A stretch of 64,000 nucleotides of DNA from Chromera velia (taxonomy: Eukaryota; Sar; Chromeraceae), in NCBI GenBank assembly GCA_018398765.1, contig JAHBMJ010005753.1:1-64000 (forward strand), given 5' to 3'. Below the pieces are notes generated by a model, which was not told the DNA's origin, did not search any database, and saw only the letters and a list, made by a program, of their open reading frames with translations. Of this stretch, positions 44,601-58,700 are shown piece by piece. Each line of letters opens with the position of its first letter. Position 1 is the first letter of the stretch. Position numbers and translations under genes: made by a program.

Positions 44601-47600
44601 CGATAGAGGGAGATTGAGGCTTTGTGGGTCCGCCTCCTCTTTTTCCTTTGCACCTCCTTCTTCTTCCTTTTGCTCCTCCACCTTTCCTTCTTCCTCTTTC
44701 TCCCCTTCGTCCTTCTCTCTCTCCTGCTGGGGACTCTGTATGTCTCTCACCGAACCCTCGGCAGGCCCCACTGCCTCAATCGGCCCAATGCCCCACATCT
44801 GCTCTCCGCTGTTGGCCGTCGATCGCCTAGCTCGGTCACTTGTATCCACGTCTCGCAACTTGGTACCAGAGCTCTCGGGAATGTCACGAGACCCCTCAGG
44901 AGAAGAAGGCGGAACAAAGCCCCAGACAGCAGCAGAGGATTCTAACTCTTTCTGTGAAGGTGGCGGAGGGGTTTGTTCACTGTCGGGCCTGGGAGTGTTG
45001 AGGGGTGCAAACCAGGCGGCGGTTTTGGAATCAATAGGCTTCTCATCTTCATCCATCTTGGGTGCAGTTGCAGCGGCACTTTCATTGGATGAAGCCGTTT
45101 TGGGCGCCTTTTTCTCTTTTTTGGGTTTGTCTTCCGATGCTTTCTTCTCTTCTTCTGCCTTTTTTGGCGGCTCCTCTTTCTTTTCTTCTGCCTTTTTTGG
45201 CGGTTCCTCTGTCTTTTTTTCTGCCTTTTTTGGCGGTTCCTCTTTCTTTTCTTCTGCCTGTTTTGGCGGTTCCTCTTTCTTTTCTTCCGCCTTCTCGGAC
45301 GTCTCTTCCGCCTTCTTCTTCGGCTCTTTCTCCACTTTTTTCGGTTCTTCCTTTGACTTGTCAAGGTCCTGGATAGACACAGATTTCTTCGGACTTTCTC
45401 CCCGACTCCTTTGTCTGTTCTCTTCCTTCACAGCCACCACTGCTTCCTTGGCGCTCATCCCCTCCAAGACAAATTTGAGAGCCCCCGAGCCTCCCTTCTG
45501 CTTCTTGGAGGTCGGCCTCGAATTCGGTGTCCGTTTCTTTCCTGAAGAGGTGCGCTGGTTGAATGCACCTGCTGTGCCTGTGCCTGCAGAGGAACCTTGC
45601 TTCTTCAATGAGGGCTTCTCCCCTCTTGAAGAGGTCCCCTCACCCTCAGGAGGCATGAAAGTCGGCTGCTCCTCCAACAGACTTGGGGGGGGAAGTTGGT
45701 CTTCTGCCTGTTCTTGTGGGTTCTCCTCCTGAGGCACGGAGAAGTCTGTCTTTTCTTGCAGGTCATCATTCTGAGGCATAGGGAAAGCTGTTTGCTGTTC
45801 CTTGTTGTCTTCGTAAGGTATGGGGAATACCGGCTCGTCTGCTTCTTCCTCCAGTGCATGCCGGGGCTCCTCTTCTTCCTGCCTTCCCCCCGCCCCCCTT
45901 TCATCATCTGCCTCTGCCCCCTCGTCTTCCTCCTCGTCTTCCCAGTGCTCCGTGTGGACAGTCGAAGAGGGAAACCAGAAGCGCTTCCCGAGAGCACCCG
46001 ACTTGGCAAAGGACACCTGTCGGGACGTGAACTTGTTCTTCGTGCTCTTGCGTGACAGGGAGCCCGCAACTTCTCCCACGGGACTGAACAGCTTCTCGGA
46101 AATCCCCTCGAGCAACTGGGAAAGACCACCCACCACTCTCTGCAGGCGCAACAAGAAGGAAAGCAAACAAATTGTTGAGAGAGGATCAAAACGAGAGGAG
46201 ACAGACTTACTGCAGCCCCGTCACGCGACTGACTGTAGGACGCTATTTCGGGAGTACTGCTTTCTTCATGGGCTCAGATTCCAATTGAGTGACTTGAAAA
46301 AGGGAACGAATTCCTTGACCTCGATAGATTTCCAACCGACAGACCTGATTGAATTCCGGCAGCATAGCCTCTAGTTCCTTCTGTGCCGCCCTTTCCTGAG
46401 GAGCCAACTGCTCAACCTTCTTGCGGAACGTCGACCAGGTGTGGGGTCTAGCCGCTGCGTCCATGGAGAGGCCCAGAGAGTTATCTGGTCTGTCGAGATG
46501 AAAGCCCTTCTCGTTCAAAAGATCTGCAGTCGGAGAATGTTGAGTAGGAGAGGCTGATGGGTCTCGGATGACAAGCAGGTCTTCCCCCTTCTCTCTCTCT
46601 GCCTTTCCCTTCTGCTCCCAGGAGTGTTTCCCGAATGCACCGAACGATGCCACATAAAGAGTCGAGCCCAACTCGTAGAGGGCAGCTGCCTCCTTGACCT
46701 GCTTCGGGTGTCTGTGCCCTCCCGTGAAGAGTCCAGAGAGTTTGATGGGATCCTCATGAAGCAGGAAGACTGGAGACTTCTGTCTCGCAAGGTACTCATC
46801 TATCAACTGGGGGAGACGGGACGCCATCTTGTGGAAGTCTACCAGACCTCCAATCAGATTTTGAAGGGAGGGAAGATTGGAAAGAGCCTGCACACAGAGA
46901 AAGGAAACACGAAAGGAAATAGAGACATAGATACAGGGCGTGTATGTACGCGATTTCGTGGCCATTGTTGTGATACATACGGAGAGAGACTCAACATTTG
47001 GAATTGATAAGTGAGTAAATGTCAGACGCATATACATCTAAAGGCACGAGTCGAACTTGAAGACAATGTTTGAGCGAATGCTAAATTGTGTCGGTGAAAT
47101 TCGTCGTCACTCTCTGAACTTCCAAAGCGTGAGAAAAGATCGGACGCCCCGGGACAGACTTTGTGTTTTTCTCTTGACCTGTTCAGTCCGTCTGTCTGCG
47201 TAGGAGGATCAAAACGTGTGACTTAGACTGACTGACTTGAAAGAGAAGAATGCGACAGTAGAGTTCAATGAGATTCAGCATGAAGGCGCGTTCCTTCAAC
47301 AGACGAGGGTTCACTTTCTTGTTGGACCGCGCCGTCGTGCCCTCTTTTGGTTCTCCAGCCTCTTCTCCTTTTTTGTTGATTGCCTGTTTGACCTTCTCTT
47401 CCACCTGGACGACAGAGGGGGCAGCAGAGGGCTTCTGGTCCTCCGCTTGCCTCTGCGTCGCTGCTCCGTCCTTCTCGCTGGACTCACTCGACAACCAACG
47501 GGAAAGCGGTGAGAGGGCCTGGTAAAGCGCAGTGACTCTCCTGCAATAGAATGCATGCCAATTCATGGACAGGGAAAAAAAGTCGAGATGCAGCTGTGCA

Positions 47601-50600
47601 GGTTTGAATATTATAGGTGGGGAACATGATGGAGAAATAATTTGTGGCTGTGCCGAAATTTTGTCTGTACAATCACATACAGAGTTGAGAGGAAAACGAA
47701 GAGTCGGTCAGGCACCTCCATTTTTACTATCCGACTGACTTCGGTGCCCTGTCCAGCGCTTCCCTGTCTCCTCTGTCGAGTTCCTGGTTTTTGTGCCACT
47801 CGTCTACAGACACGCTCTCGTTCAAAAGCCCTAGAAGAGAAAGAACTGTGGCCCAAAAGTCAATCTGGGAAGAGCCGCCGGTCTGCATTCAAGAGGGGGA
47901 GGGATGGTGCATGTATCAAAGGAAGGTGAAAACATTTTGTTATTCCCGTCAAATACGCATGCGTCTTTACTCTTTTGGTGTGGCGAGTACCCATAAATGT
48001 AGACACACAGGATAAGACAAAATGAAAGGGGCTCGGTAACTTTGCATAATGTTTGCCAGCTTGCAAGACAAAGATGTGCGAATGAATGAAGTGCTCCAAG
48101 GGAAGGAAGGGCATTTATCTGGTCGGTCGATCGGTGAGTTCACTGATGACGATGTTAGGAGCACCCGAGAAGCAGGCAGAAGAGAGTCTTGAATGAGACG
48201 AAGAATCAGCAGTAAGAAAAGCATCATGAGGTTTCGCAAGTGGAGCAAAACCTTGATGACATGCAGACCTTTTCGAGACTCTGAGGGTCTGAGACGGCCA
48301 ATCTGGCCAGCGTTCGGAGGGCAAAGAGGCAGCACTCAGGCTCAGATGTCTGCAGAGGGGGGCGAGAGAAAGAAGAGGGGAGGAATTGGCGGAGCCCGAT
48401 GAAGAGGGGGAAGAAGAATAAGTTTGAACAGATTGCTTTTCAGCCTTACTGCATGCAAAGGTATGCTTATGGAATTCGTTCTCTTCCGTTTGTTCCATCT
48501 TCTCAATTTTCAATGAGGGCACGTCTTGCGTGAAGTCAGGAAAACAGCTTGGGCTGGATTATAATACAAAATGCATCACAACATCTTATTTTCCTGGTCA
48601 AGCCCTCTTTCTGTCTCCATCACCTGGTGTGTTTTTGCGTTTGTGCGTTTGTGCGTGTGTGCATGGCCTGACCAACCTGCAGAGCAAGAAGCGTGATGAG
48701 ATCAAAGACTTTGCCCGAGTCTGCAGCTGTCCACAAAACGCCCATTTTGGATCCTCTCAGGGGCATCAGTGCGACGTGGCTCCTCTCGGAGTGTGCCTCC
48801 CTGATCCCCGTCTCTCTGTGTGCAGTCGAAGACAGTCTGTCCAAAAGGGTGGAGAGGAACAAACGGAACCGCTTCGCCTCGTCAGTCGATAGGTAGAAGT
48901 TCTGGGGAGAGTCGCGCTGCAGAAAACAATTGACACCAGGATTTCAGTGCGGACGCATATGTCTGTCTCTTCGAGGGATAAGAGGGGAAAGAAACAGACA
49001 AAGACTATCCAGACACCAAGATTTGTTGCTTCTCCCTCCATTCAGTCTAAAAGGAATGAATCTTGTCAAATGCGTCTGTCGACAGACACGGAAAGAGACT
49101 GTTTCTGTTGTTTTTCCGACCTCGACTCCATACACAAAAAAGAAAACTGGAATGGGAATTGGGGCTGACCACTAGGGCTGCAAGAGGCCCACTGTCCCTT
49201 GCGATCTCCGTTTTCTCCAGAAAGTGTCTTGCCACCTTCTCGCTGAGCGTGCAAACCGAGAGAGTCTCCACAGCAGCTGCCAAATCCTCTGCGCCTGCCG
49301 TGCGTAGAAACACGATCTGAGAGGCCTCCCTTGCTACCTCCATCAGGTCGACACGACCTGTGCCGAGCTCCTTCACAACCAGAGAGTTCAGCAGCCTGCA
49401 CATATATGGGAACAGAAAAGGGAATGAAGGGTGAGGAGACATTGCTTAAAGGCATATTCTTCCAGAAGAACAAAGAGAACGGTCACCCGGGGAGGCAAGG
49501 CGAAAAGAGAACATACTTGAACGATCCTTGCACATCCTGATGCACACACTTACTACTGACTCGCTGACTTGCTGCACGGCTAGTTGGGCAGGTGACTGAC
49601 TGTGACTGACAGACTGACTTGATTGTATCCAGAATACCCTCATCGACTGTCTGAATGGTCCGGGGGGGCCAATGATGGAGGGCGTATGCCCGGCCCTCAA
49701 TTTCTTCCGCTGCCCCCCCATGTGTGTGTGCCCTGAGCATCTCTTCTCTCTCTCCGTGTGGGCCCTTTTCTCTCTCTCTCTGTTCCTTCTGATGCGCCAC
49801 AGAGGAGACCCATTGTTCCTTCTCGATTCTCTTCTGCTTGGAGGTCCATCTCTGAAGTCTCTGAACAACGAAAGGGATGATCTCATGAGCAGGAAGGGAC
49901 CTCTCAGTCTCCCCACTTTCTTTGTTGATCTCCCAGGCTGCAAAGTCCGCAAGCCATTCGAACGGCTTGGGGGGCCAGGGGACGCGTAGAAGCAACATAG
50001 CACCCAGGGGAGTCCGTGTGAGTGTGGGAATCGTGAAAGGAGAGTCGATTTTCTGTTCTCTTGTGAAGTTCCGCGGGTTCTCTTTCTCTTGTTGGCTGTC
50101 TGACAGAGAGTCACACGTTCGAATAGCCAGAGCAAGGTCAGAGACCGCAGTGCTGGAGTAGACATCCTCTGCTGTCGGAGCAAGGATGCGCTCTGCGAAG
50201 CCATCAAAGTTGAATGGGTTGGGCATTGCATTGGCCTTCTGCTGAGTCTTTTCCTTTTCCTCCTGCTTCTTGATGTCAGCCTCTTGTCGCCGTATGAGCT
50301 CATCTCGCAGCTTTGTGAGGAGACCTTGCTGGCACCATCGGAGCCACACGAGGCCCCTGAAAATGATTCGGCCTCGGAGTGTCTGCATCCTCTCGAGATT
50401 CCTCTGCTTCTCCGCTTCGTCCTCCGGAGGTTCGTCATCTTCCTCGGGCAGCAGCCCCGCTCGGAGAATTTCGACCTCAGGGACGGGAGTTACAGTCTGC
50501 TCCAAAGTTTGGGCCACCTGCCTTAAACTTTCAAAAGGTGACTTTTCACGACTTGCCGGTCTGCTCTTTCCCTTTCCTTTCTTCCCTTTCTGCCCTTTTC

Positions 50601-52700
50601 TCCTTCTGTGATCATCGAACGCTCCACCTGTCGTCAGTCTTGGCTTCGCTGCTACTTTGCCTTTCCCCCCGCGTTTCCCCCCCCCCGACCCATTAGAGCT
50701 CGCACTCGAAGGACGGCTGCCCCCTGACTGCTGCTTGAGTGTGGACTTAGGTCTTCTGGAATTATTCGAAGTAGCACTGGAGGGACGAGAGTTCCCCCTA
50801 GAGGGGCTCTTCGGTCTTCTGTTGCTACCCTTCTTGTCTCCTCTCCCCTCTCTTGAGCTCTGGGAATTTGGAGTCGAGGGACGGGATCCTCTAGAGGGGC
50901 TGGTGGGTCGGGACTCGTCCTCGGATTGCGTCGTCTTGAGAATGGGCTTCAAAAAGGAATTCCTGCTTCCGCCGGCTGATCCCGCACTTTCTGTTTTCTC
51001 CAACCGCATTGATGGTCGTTTCTCGGCTAGAGCCATGAGATTCTCAGGCTCCAACTGGAACCCCACAGTGGAGGCGCGTTCCTTCATGCGGGGTCTGCTA
51101 TCTTGACTGTCGCGTTTTGTGGGAGACTCATCCTCTCCCCAAGTCCCTCTGCGTTCCATTGAGCGTCTCCTCCCTCCTGCCTGATCAGACGAGGGAGCCT
51201 TCATGGAGGCCTGTCTGTCGAATTCTCCTGGGGCTGCTTGGGGTGATAGGTCACCCGGTGCACTGCTTCTCCTCATTTGCTTCTTCTTCAATTTCTTCTT
51301 CTTGGAACTCTTGCCCCCCTTTACTCCTTCTGGGTCTGTTATTGCATCCTGACTCATTCTTCTCAAGGCTCTTCTTGCTTGGCGCTCCTCCTTCTCCCTT
51401 TCGCGCTCTGAAAAAAACTCAGACAGGAAAAACGGTTCATCGTCACTAGTCTCCTGCTGAGTTTTCTTCTCTTTCTTCCCCTCAAGACCGATTGCCGACT
51501 TCCTCCGATTGACCTTGCTCTCTGTCATACCCGAACTTCCTGCTCCAAAGCTCAACCTTCGAGACAGGCGGTTCCACTTCTCCATCGCCGTCTCATTAGG
51601 ATCATCTACAGAAGGACCGGGCGGGAATTCGTCTGTTGTATTGGCAGGAAGCGTGAGGGGTGTCTCGTGAGAGTTTCTTTGGGAGTCTCTGTCCCGAGGG
51701 ATGGAAGAGAAAGGCTTCTCGGAGTCTAGAGGCTCCAGTGGAGTCTGGCGCTCTCCTACCAGGCCCCCACTTGCCTGTGTCCGCCTTTCCAATCGACTTT
51801 GAATTGGTATCGTGTCGGAGCCCCTCGACTCGTTCTGTTCAGTCGTCTGGAATTCATCCTGTAAAAGTTCTCTCTTCTCAGCAGGTATTCTGTCTCCAGC
51901 GTCCTCCTTTTGATCTTGCTTTTCTTCTTCTTTCTCCTTCTCCTTTTTGGGTGCCTGTCGGTCCTCGAGCTCCTGGAGTTCCTGTCTATCAGACTCCAGT
52001 TGAGAGAGGAAGTGGGCAAAGAAGGTTGCCGCCTCATCCAGGCAAACAGCCATGAAGGGCGAGCTGGCGTCGAACAGACTCAACACAGCAGAGTCAAAAC
52101 CGGGAGCCTCGAGAAGAAGCTCTATCATCTCGTCGTGGTGGGACCCGCAGGAGAGGAAACGAAGAAAAATCACCCAGAGACAACCTTCAACTCGGACCTG
52201 TGCAGCTGCCAGAGAGGGAGAGGGCGCGGTGCTGCAAACATATATGGAGACAATACAAGCACCAACAGTCAGGAGATCAAAGAGCTACCAGGAAGGAAGT
52301 GAGACAGATGACGATTAAGCGGACAAATTCTTCTTCGGAACAGTAGCGTCTCTCTCTCTCTCTCTCTCTCTCTGTGCACACACACCGACACACAGAAGGA
52401 TTGCTGAGGGACAGATCGAGACATTGAGCCTCGATCTCTGCTGTTATTCAACCATTAGCAACGGCTGGCTGACTAACTGACACTGGATTTTTGTTCGCCT
52501 TCACCCTAGCCCTTCTGATTTTGTGGAGAACGAAGAGGAGTGACAGAGGGAGACGGGAATTGTTCCACTCGAGCGCTGAGGTCTCTGCCAGGAAAAGAAG
52601 AAGAGCCGACTCGAACACTCGGACCTGCAGGAAAGTACTCGGTTAGCGAAGCTGGAGAAATAAACGCTGTAGTTGCAAGGGATGTCTCGTGAAACCAGAG

Positions 52701-52732
<32 letters not shown>

Positions 52733-55700
52733 AGAGACAGAGAGAGAGAGAGAGAAGGACCGAGTGAAGAGAAAGAGAGGTCGCTAAACAAAAGAGAAAG
52801 GGCACGGGCTCATGTTGAAAAGCAGGTGTGCACGTCTTCCAAAGATCCACCCTGAGGCAGCTAGGAACGGGTGTTCCGTCTCACAAATGTCACGTGGCAA
52901 TCAAAATCGTAGTGTATGCTTGCTTGCTGTTGTGACATCATCATGAAATTCATACATCTGATTTCTATCTGAGAGTCACAATATTCTGCTGCCCTGAGCG
53001 AGCTGAGAAGCTGACCAGCGCCTCTGTGGTCTTGAAAGCCGAGACCGAGCTCTGAAGGGCGTAGAGGAGATCTGAGATCAGAAGGTCCTGCTCCATCTGG
53101 CCCTCTGGGAGCTGGAGGGCAAAGATCACTCTCTGGAGAAGTTCTGATCCCACTCTCTGCATGCGGGAGTTGGAATGAATGAAAGGGACAGCAGTAAGAA
53201 GCAACGAAGCAGACAGAGAGCATCCATGTTGAGGAACTCCAGCAAGAGGTTCACGTCAAGAAAGAACGGGCAAGATGGGGTACATAGAGAAAAGAGATGA
53301 ACGAAACAGAACGTCCGGCCGGACTCTCATCGTGAAAAATGGCAATTCCTCGACCTGAATTCCTTCCCTCGATCAAATTCCGAGAAGGTCCACACAAACA
53401 CCAGCCAGAGCAGACATTCCTCTCCTCCCGCCGCTCCGCCTGACCTGCTCTGCGCTGTTCCGAGACTCATTTCCGACTTGCAGGGCTTCTGGGAAGAAGG
53501 GCACCTGCAAGGTGAAGAAAAAAAAGAACCAATCGTAAGAGGAGAGCATTTTTTCCCATACAGAATTCTTTTCATTCTCATACAGCTGTGAATGCAGAGA
53601 CCTGCAAGGTAAAGAAAAAACCAGTAAGAGGAGAGCAGAGACAGAGAGAAAGAAAGGAATGAAGAGAGGCACAAAGACCAAAGCTAAGGTAGGGACTGGG
53701 AAGAAAAAGGAACAGACTGCTGGTAAGGGAAACGATGAGAGAGAAGACGCTATCGAAGAAACCACACACAGGTGCACAAGAATGCAGAGGGAGGGCTAGT
53801 ACTTCCTTCTCCATCTCACGATAGCCTCAGTCCCTTTCCCTTTTGACTGACTGACTGACTGACTGACTGACTGACTGACTGACTGATTGACTGACTGACC
53901 TGATAGTCCAACAAATGGAGGGGTGTCCTCAACACATACGCCTGTGTGCCGATGGACAGGATCCACCTGATCCAGCTTTCCATCTCCAGATGCTGTTGCT
54001 GTGCGCGCGCCGTCTCCTCAGGGCCCTTCCTCGACGCCACAGACGAGGCAGAGGCCTCCGAGATCGCTAAGATGGACTCCAGACCGGCAGAGATTGCGGG
54101 CACAGAGTAAAAGCCCAGGGACAGCACGGCAGTGGCTGCTGTTCTCAGCAGTGCGTCCCCCTTTTCCAGTGTGTTTGTGTGGGAGATCACGAATCCTCTC
54201 AGAAGAAGGAGGAGACGGTTTGAGTGAGTGATACTCTGGGGACAAATCGGTGAGGTCAGAAGATTATGCAGAGCTGCCACTGCCAGCGCCTCTGTCTGCA
54301 GAACCATCTCCGGTTCTTCCTTTCGTCCCTGCGTCTTCCTCCGACCCGACAGGAGGTCCACGCCCTGGTTGACGTTGCAGATCGCCAGGGCGTTGGCCAG
54401 GTACTCGAGCGTGAGGGTGTTTCTGAACATGGCCGTCTGACCACTTTCGTACGAAGAGAGGTTGGCAGATAGACGACAGGATTCCAGAAGCTCTAGTCCA
54501 GTATGCATGAAAGCAAGACCTGCAAAGAGAGAGAAGAGGAGAAGAGAGGAGGGTCAGTGTTGCCGAGACTGAATGGATGGACTGACAAAAGGTGCAACCT
54601 GTCATTCACTGCCCATCACTTCTCATGTGGAAAGAAAAATGGCATTCTTTGTGCCGCTACACACGTTCCAACCTCGCCTACGCAAAACCGAAGGAAAGGC
54701 AAGAAAAGCGTCACGACAGAGAAGGAGAGTACAGAAAAGATATGTAAGGACAGACTGACGGGGCGAGAGGGTAGCCAGATACCCAGATGACGAGACCAGT
54801 GGGGCCAGATGGCTGCGTGTGGCCAGATTGGCGAGCATGCCGAGGAGGTAGCGTCGCAGTTGGAGGACCTCGTTGGTCTCTCCCGTCTCCGACAAGAAGG
54901 GCAGGAGGAAGTCAAGGTGCAGCTGCAAGGTGGGTACGTGGAAGGAAGAGGAGAAAGTCCAAAACAGTAAGTATGTACACATCTACTTGGCAACAAAATG
55001 CATTTGTATTGAATATTCTTTCCAACGCTCCAAACAAGACGCAAAGCGGCAACAAAATGGGAGACTAAAAGCCAAAAATTGATAATTGATTGCAACGCGA
55101 AAGGCAAAGGAAAAACATTCTGCAGGGTTCCCCCCCCGCGATAGCCCACTGAGTCAGTCTACTTGCCATCCAAGTGTGCATCTGATCTCTCTATTCATAT
55201 TGATCGACTGACAGTTTCGACTTCTGCAAGATCATTGCGCCTCCCCGCAAACACATTGCACAGAAGTCGTGCGACGGCTTTATGGACAATGGAGCGTGCC
55301 ACAACTCTGTAGGAGTGTTTCCGGAAACAGAGCAACAGGGCAGGCACTAGTTTCCATGGGCCCTTGTCGAGTGCCTCGGGCTCTGTGAAGGCCAGTCTTG
55401 CAATGGCATCCACGAGTAGGAGCGTGTTTCTCTTGGCTGCCGAATGTTCGATGAACTTATTGATGGACTCCAACCACTCCTTGAGGAGCTGCTCCGTCTG
55501 CTTTCGTGACATGCCGTTGAATGCCTTGTGGAGTTTTTGAGAGAACAAAATCTGGTGTGCTCTCTCCCTAACACGCAGGCACTCTATCTCTGAGAAGGTC
55601 AGGAACCCAATAGACGAGGGGCCCTTGGTACTCAAAGACAAGTGATGGCACGGAGGCTGCAACGCAACAGCTGCAGAAAGGGTCCATCCTCCAGTCCATT

Positions 55701-58700
55701 TGTCCTTGTCTGGAGATCCTGCTTCCTCTTCGGCCCGAAAGATTCGTTTGCTGAACATGTTATGGGAAAGATTCGTCAAGGAACTGTAGATCGCGTCCTC
55801 CAACGCTGCGCACACGAGCTCCTTCTTTTTGGCAAACCCTGCCTGCCGAAAGTCCGCTCCTCGGAAGTTGAGCCCGGGAGTCAGGCCCTCTTCCAAAGTC
55901 GCCAGAGAGAACTCCCCCCCCCCTGCCTTGGTCTTCCGTCCACCCAGGGAACCCAGAGGCAAAGTTAAGGGGGCACCCAGAGGGCCCAGCTTTGGACTTT
56001 TGGGACTTTTCATGGGCCCCAATCCAGGGCTTTTCGAAGGGCCGAGATCCGGACTGCCTCCCGACGACACAGGGGGTACTATTGGGTTGTCCAGCAGTGC
56101 GCGTCGACGGCCGTAAGCATCAAACATGGCATCCGATTTGAGGTCCTCGAGGAGTCTGGGGATAATGGAGGAAAAATCAACCTGTTCTTCCAAAGGGATC
56201 CTCTCCCCGCGAGATTTTCTCTCTTCCCTCTCCCCCTGCAACCTCAAAATCGTCTGCCATAGATTGCCTAGAGTTGAGACCACCAGGGTATACTTGACTG
56301 CTTCTGTCACACGCGCACAGAAGGGAGACTGTTGGCATGCTTTCGGGATGGAGCGCTTTCCGGGGTCCACCTCGTCTTTCCAGGCTGCGTAGAAACGATT
56401 GTCCGTGTCGTCGTGCCGCAATCTGAGGGCCAACCCGGTAGGTTTGCCCTCAGGTCCTGGGAGATTTTTGAACTCCTGGACAGCAAAAAGGAGATTTTGG
56501 AGTAACAGAGTCGTCTGAGCAAGTCGCTCTCTCGCTCCAACCGATTGTTGACTCAGGAGTGCGATCATCACGAATGCGCACAAACGGCATTGGGGGTCTT
56601 TGGAGATGACCGCCAGACCACAGACGTAGATGACCTCCTCGAATGGTACAATACTCAGGAGGTCCAGTTGAGCAGGAGGCATCGTGTTCCTTCGAGGGAA
56701 AGCAGAGCCTGTGCCTGTGCCTGGGCTGAGATCTTCCTCAATGTTGGGCTCCAATCCCCAGCCAGTGTCTCCTCCCCCATCTAGGCCTACTGAGTCCAGA
56801 GCGTCTGGGTTGAACCTTGTGTGGGGGTGCATCTCTTCGTTCTCCCCTCCAAAATGGGCCTCTAACTCCGCTAGAGTGCTTGCTCTCCTGACCTGCATCT
56901 CCTCTGTGTGTGCGATATCGTGGATCTCCCTGGTGACCTCATTGATCGACACCACGAGAGACGCCGAGACAATAGAAATCAGAGACCTTCTTAGAAACGC
57001 AGAGGGCTCCTCTAGGGCCAGAGAGGTGATTGCCTTGATATCGAAGGGAACGTGGAAGAACGAGAATCTTTCATCCACCCCCTCCGTCTCCTGCAGCTGT
57101 CTGACATCGTCTGTGGGAAGGTACACAGCTTGCAGCGATGTGATACCCAGTGTGCCCCCAGCAAAGCCCAAGTCAAGAGTACTGGGTCCCAGGACAGTCG
57201 ACACCTTCACGCAGTCAGACCTGCACACAGAACACACAGAAAGGGATTGAATGGTGAGAGCTAGGTGGAGTCACTCTGATGCATTCAAACTACAATCGGG
57301 TGTGACAAGAGAGAAAAGAGATGTCCTCGTGTCAAGGAACACATTTCTTCTAACAGCAGTTGTTTTCTCTCTTTATTATTTTGTGGCTCGAATGTCCCTC
57401 CATCGACCGTGCATGTCCGGAGCTCATCCATTCAGGTATCGAAAAAGAAGCCGAGGAAGCAGGACTGATCGTCTCGCGATCCCATCGACCATCTCTTGTC
57501 ATGTCACGCACATTCTCCTGTTCTCTCTCTCTCCACCCGTTCAAAATGAATCAATCCTCTTCGCCCTATCCATCCCTACCTGAGTGTATGACGAGACGGA
57601 TGCGTGCATTTACTTTCTATTCTGTATGAAAAATAATTCTGTATGAAAGTATATCCCTACCTGAGGATCTGTATGACGAGACGGATGCGTTCTGGGGGGT
57701 TGAAGAGGTCACTGAGGATCTCGGGTGCGTACTGCGAGTTGACCAGGGTGGCCAGGGCCAGGGAGGAATTCAGGAGGTTGCCGTGCTTGTAGATCGTCGG
57801 CTTTCTCGGCTCCACATCTGTGTTTGGGTCCTGGTTGTTTGTGGGGGACTCCCCTCCTCCTCCAGCTGTGGGGGACTCGTCTGGTCCTCCTGGAGAGTTG
57901 TCTCCTTGGTTGAGTGTCTCTGAGACTGGGTAGATTCTCAGCGAGTGGGAGAGGAAGAAGCAGAGAAGGGAGACGGCGTTGATTCTGTGCAACGCTCTAA
58001 GCATCTGTGGGTCCGCCTCCAAGGAGAGCTCTGTCCAGAGAGCACAGAACGCGCCGTTTATCCGTACCTGAATTAACCGAGCAAAAGCAAACAGGCGGAG
58101 AAGGAGGTAGGAAGGGAGGCGAAAGCACGTCTAGACGCATGGAGCGACACCGGAGAGTACAGAACGTATTTCAGAGGAGATTGGAGCAGTAAAGACGAAA
58201 AGACAAAAACAGAAAAGCACGGGCGAAAGGAAGCAAGGCCTCAAAGAAGGAGAGAAGAAAGGAAAGAAGGAAGGAAAAAACCAAAACGTCACGTGCAGAA
58301 AAAAAAAATCATTCACGCGCAAACCAAAATGCCTGACCTCCATATCTGCCTCTCTTCCCATATCCTCTTCCTGATTTCTCTTTGCCTCCGCGATGATCGC
58401 CGCCCGCCCCCACCGGTTGAGTCCCGACATGTGCGGGAGAAATTTGCTCCTCCACACGGGGTGACGTGCAAGAGATAGAAGGGCACCAATGGAGAGAAGC
58501 CGCAGAGCGAGGGGGTAGGAGCACAGATGGACCTGCAGAGCGAGTGACAAAGCATGCAGTGAGTGCAGTAGGAGATCGGAATCGAAACCTGTCCGTTGAC
58601 TCACCACCTTGCCTGTCTGCATCGAGTGTGGACTTCTTACAGAAAAAATCTGGGCCAGAAGAATCAAACGAGAGTATTAAACAAAAACAAAAGGAAAGCG

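Noticed and set aside
44614-45732. Long open frame on the + strand (about 372 codons, Ser/Phe/Leu-rich)
   Set aside because: It lies opposite exon 22 of the giant gene and its composition is just the complement of the Lys/Glu/Pro repeats there. No independent motif is present.
50270-51106. Several + strand frames of 80-150 codons opposite exon 15
   Set aside because: Shadow frames of a Ser/Arg/Lys-rich coding exon; Pro/Leu/Ser low complexity with no motif.
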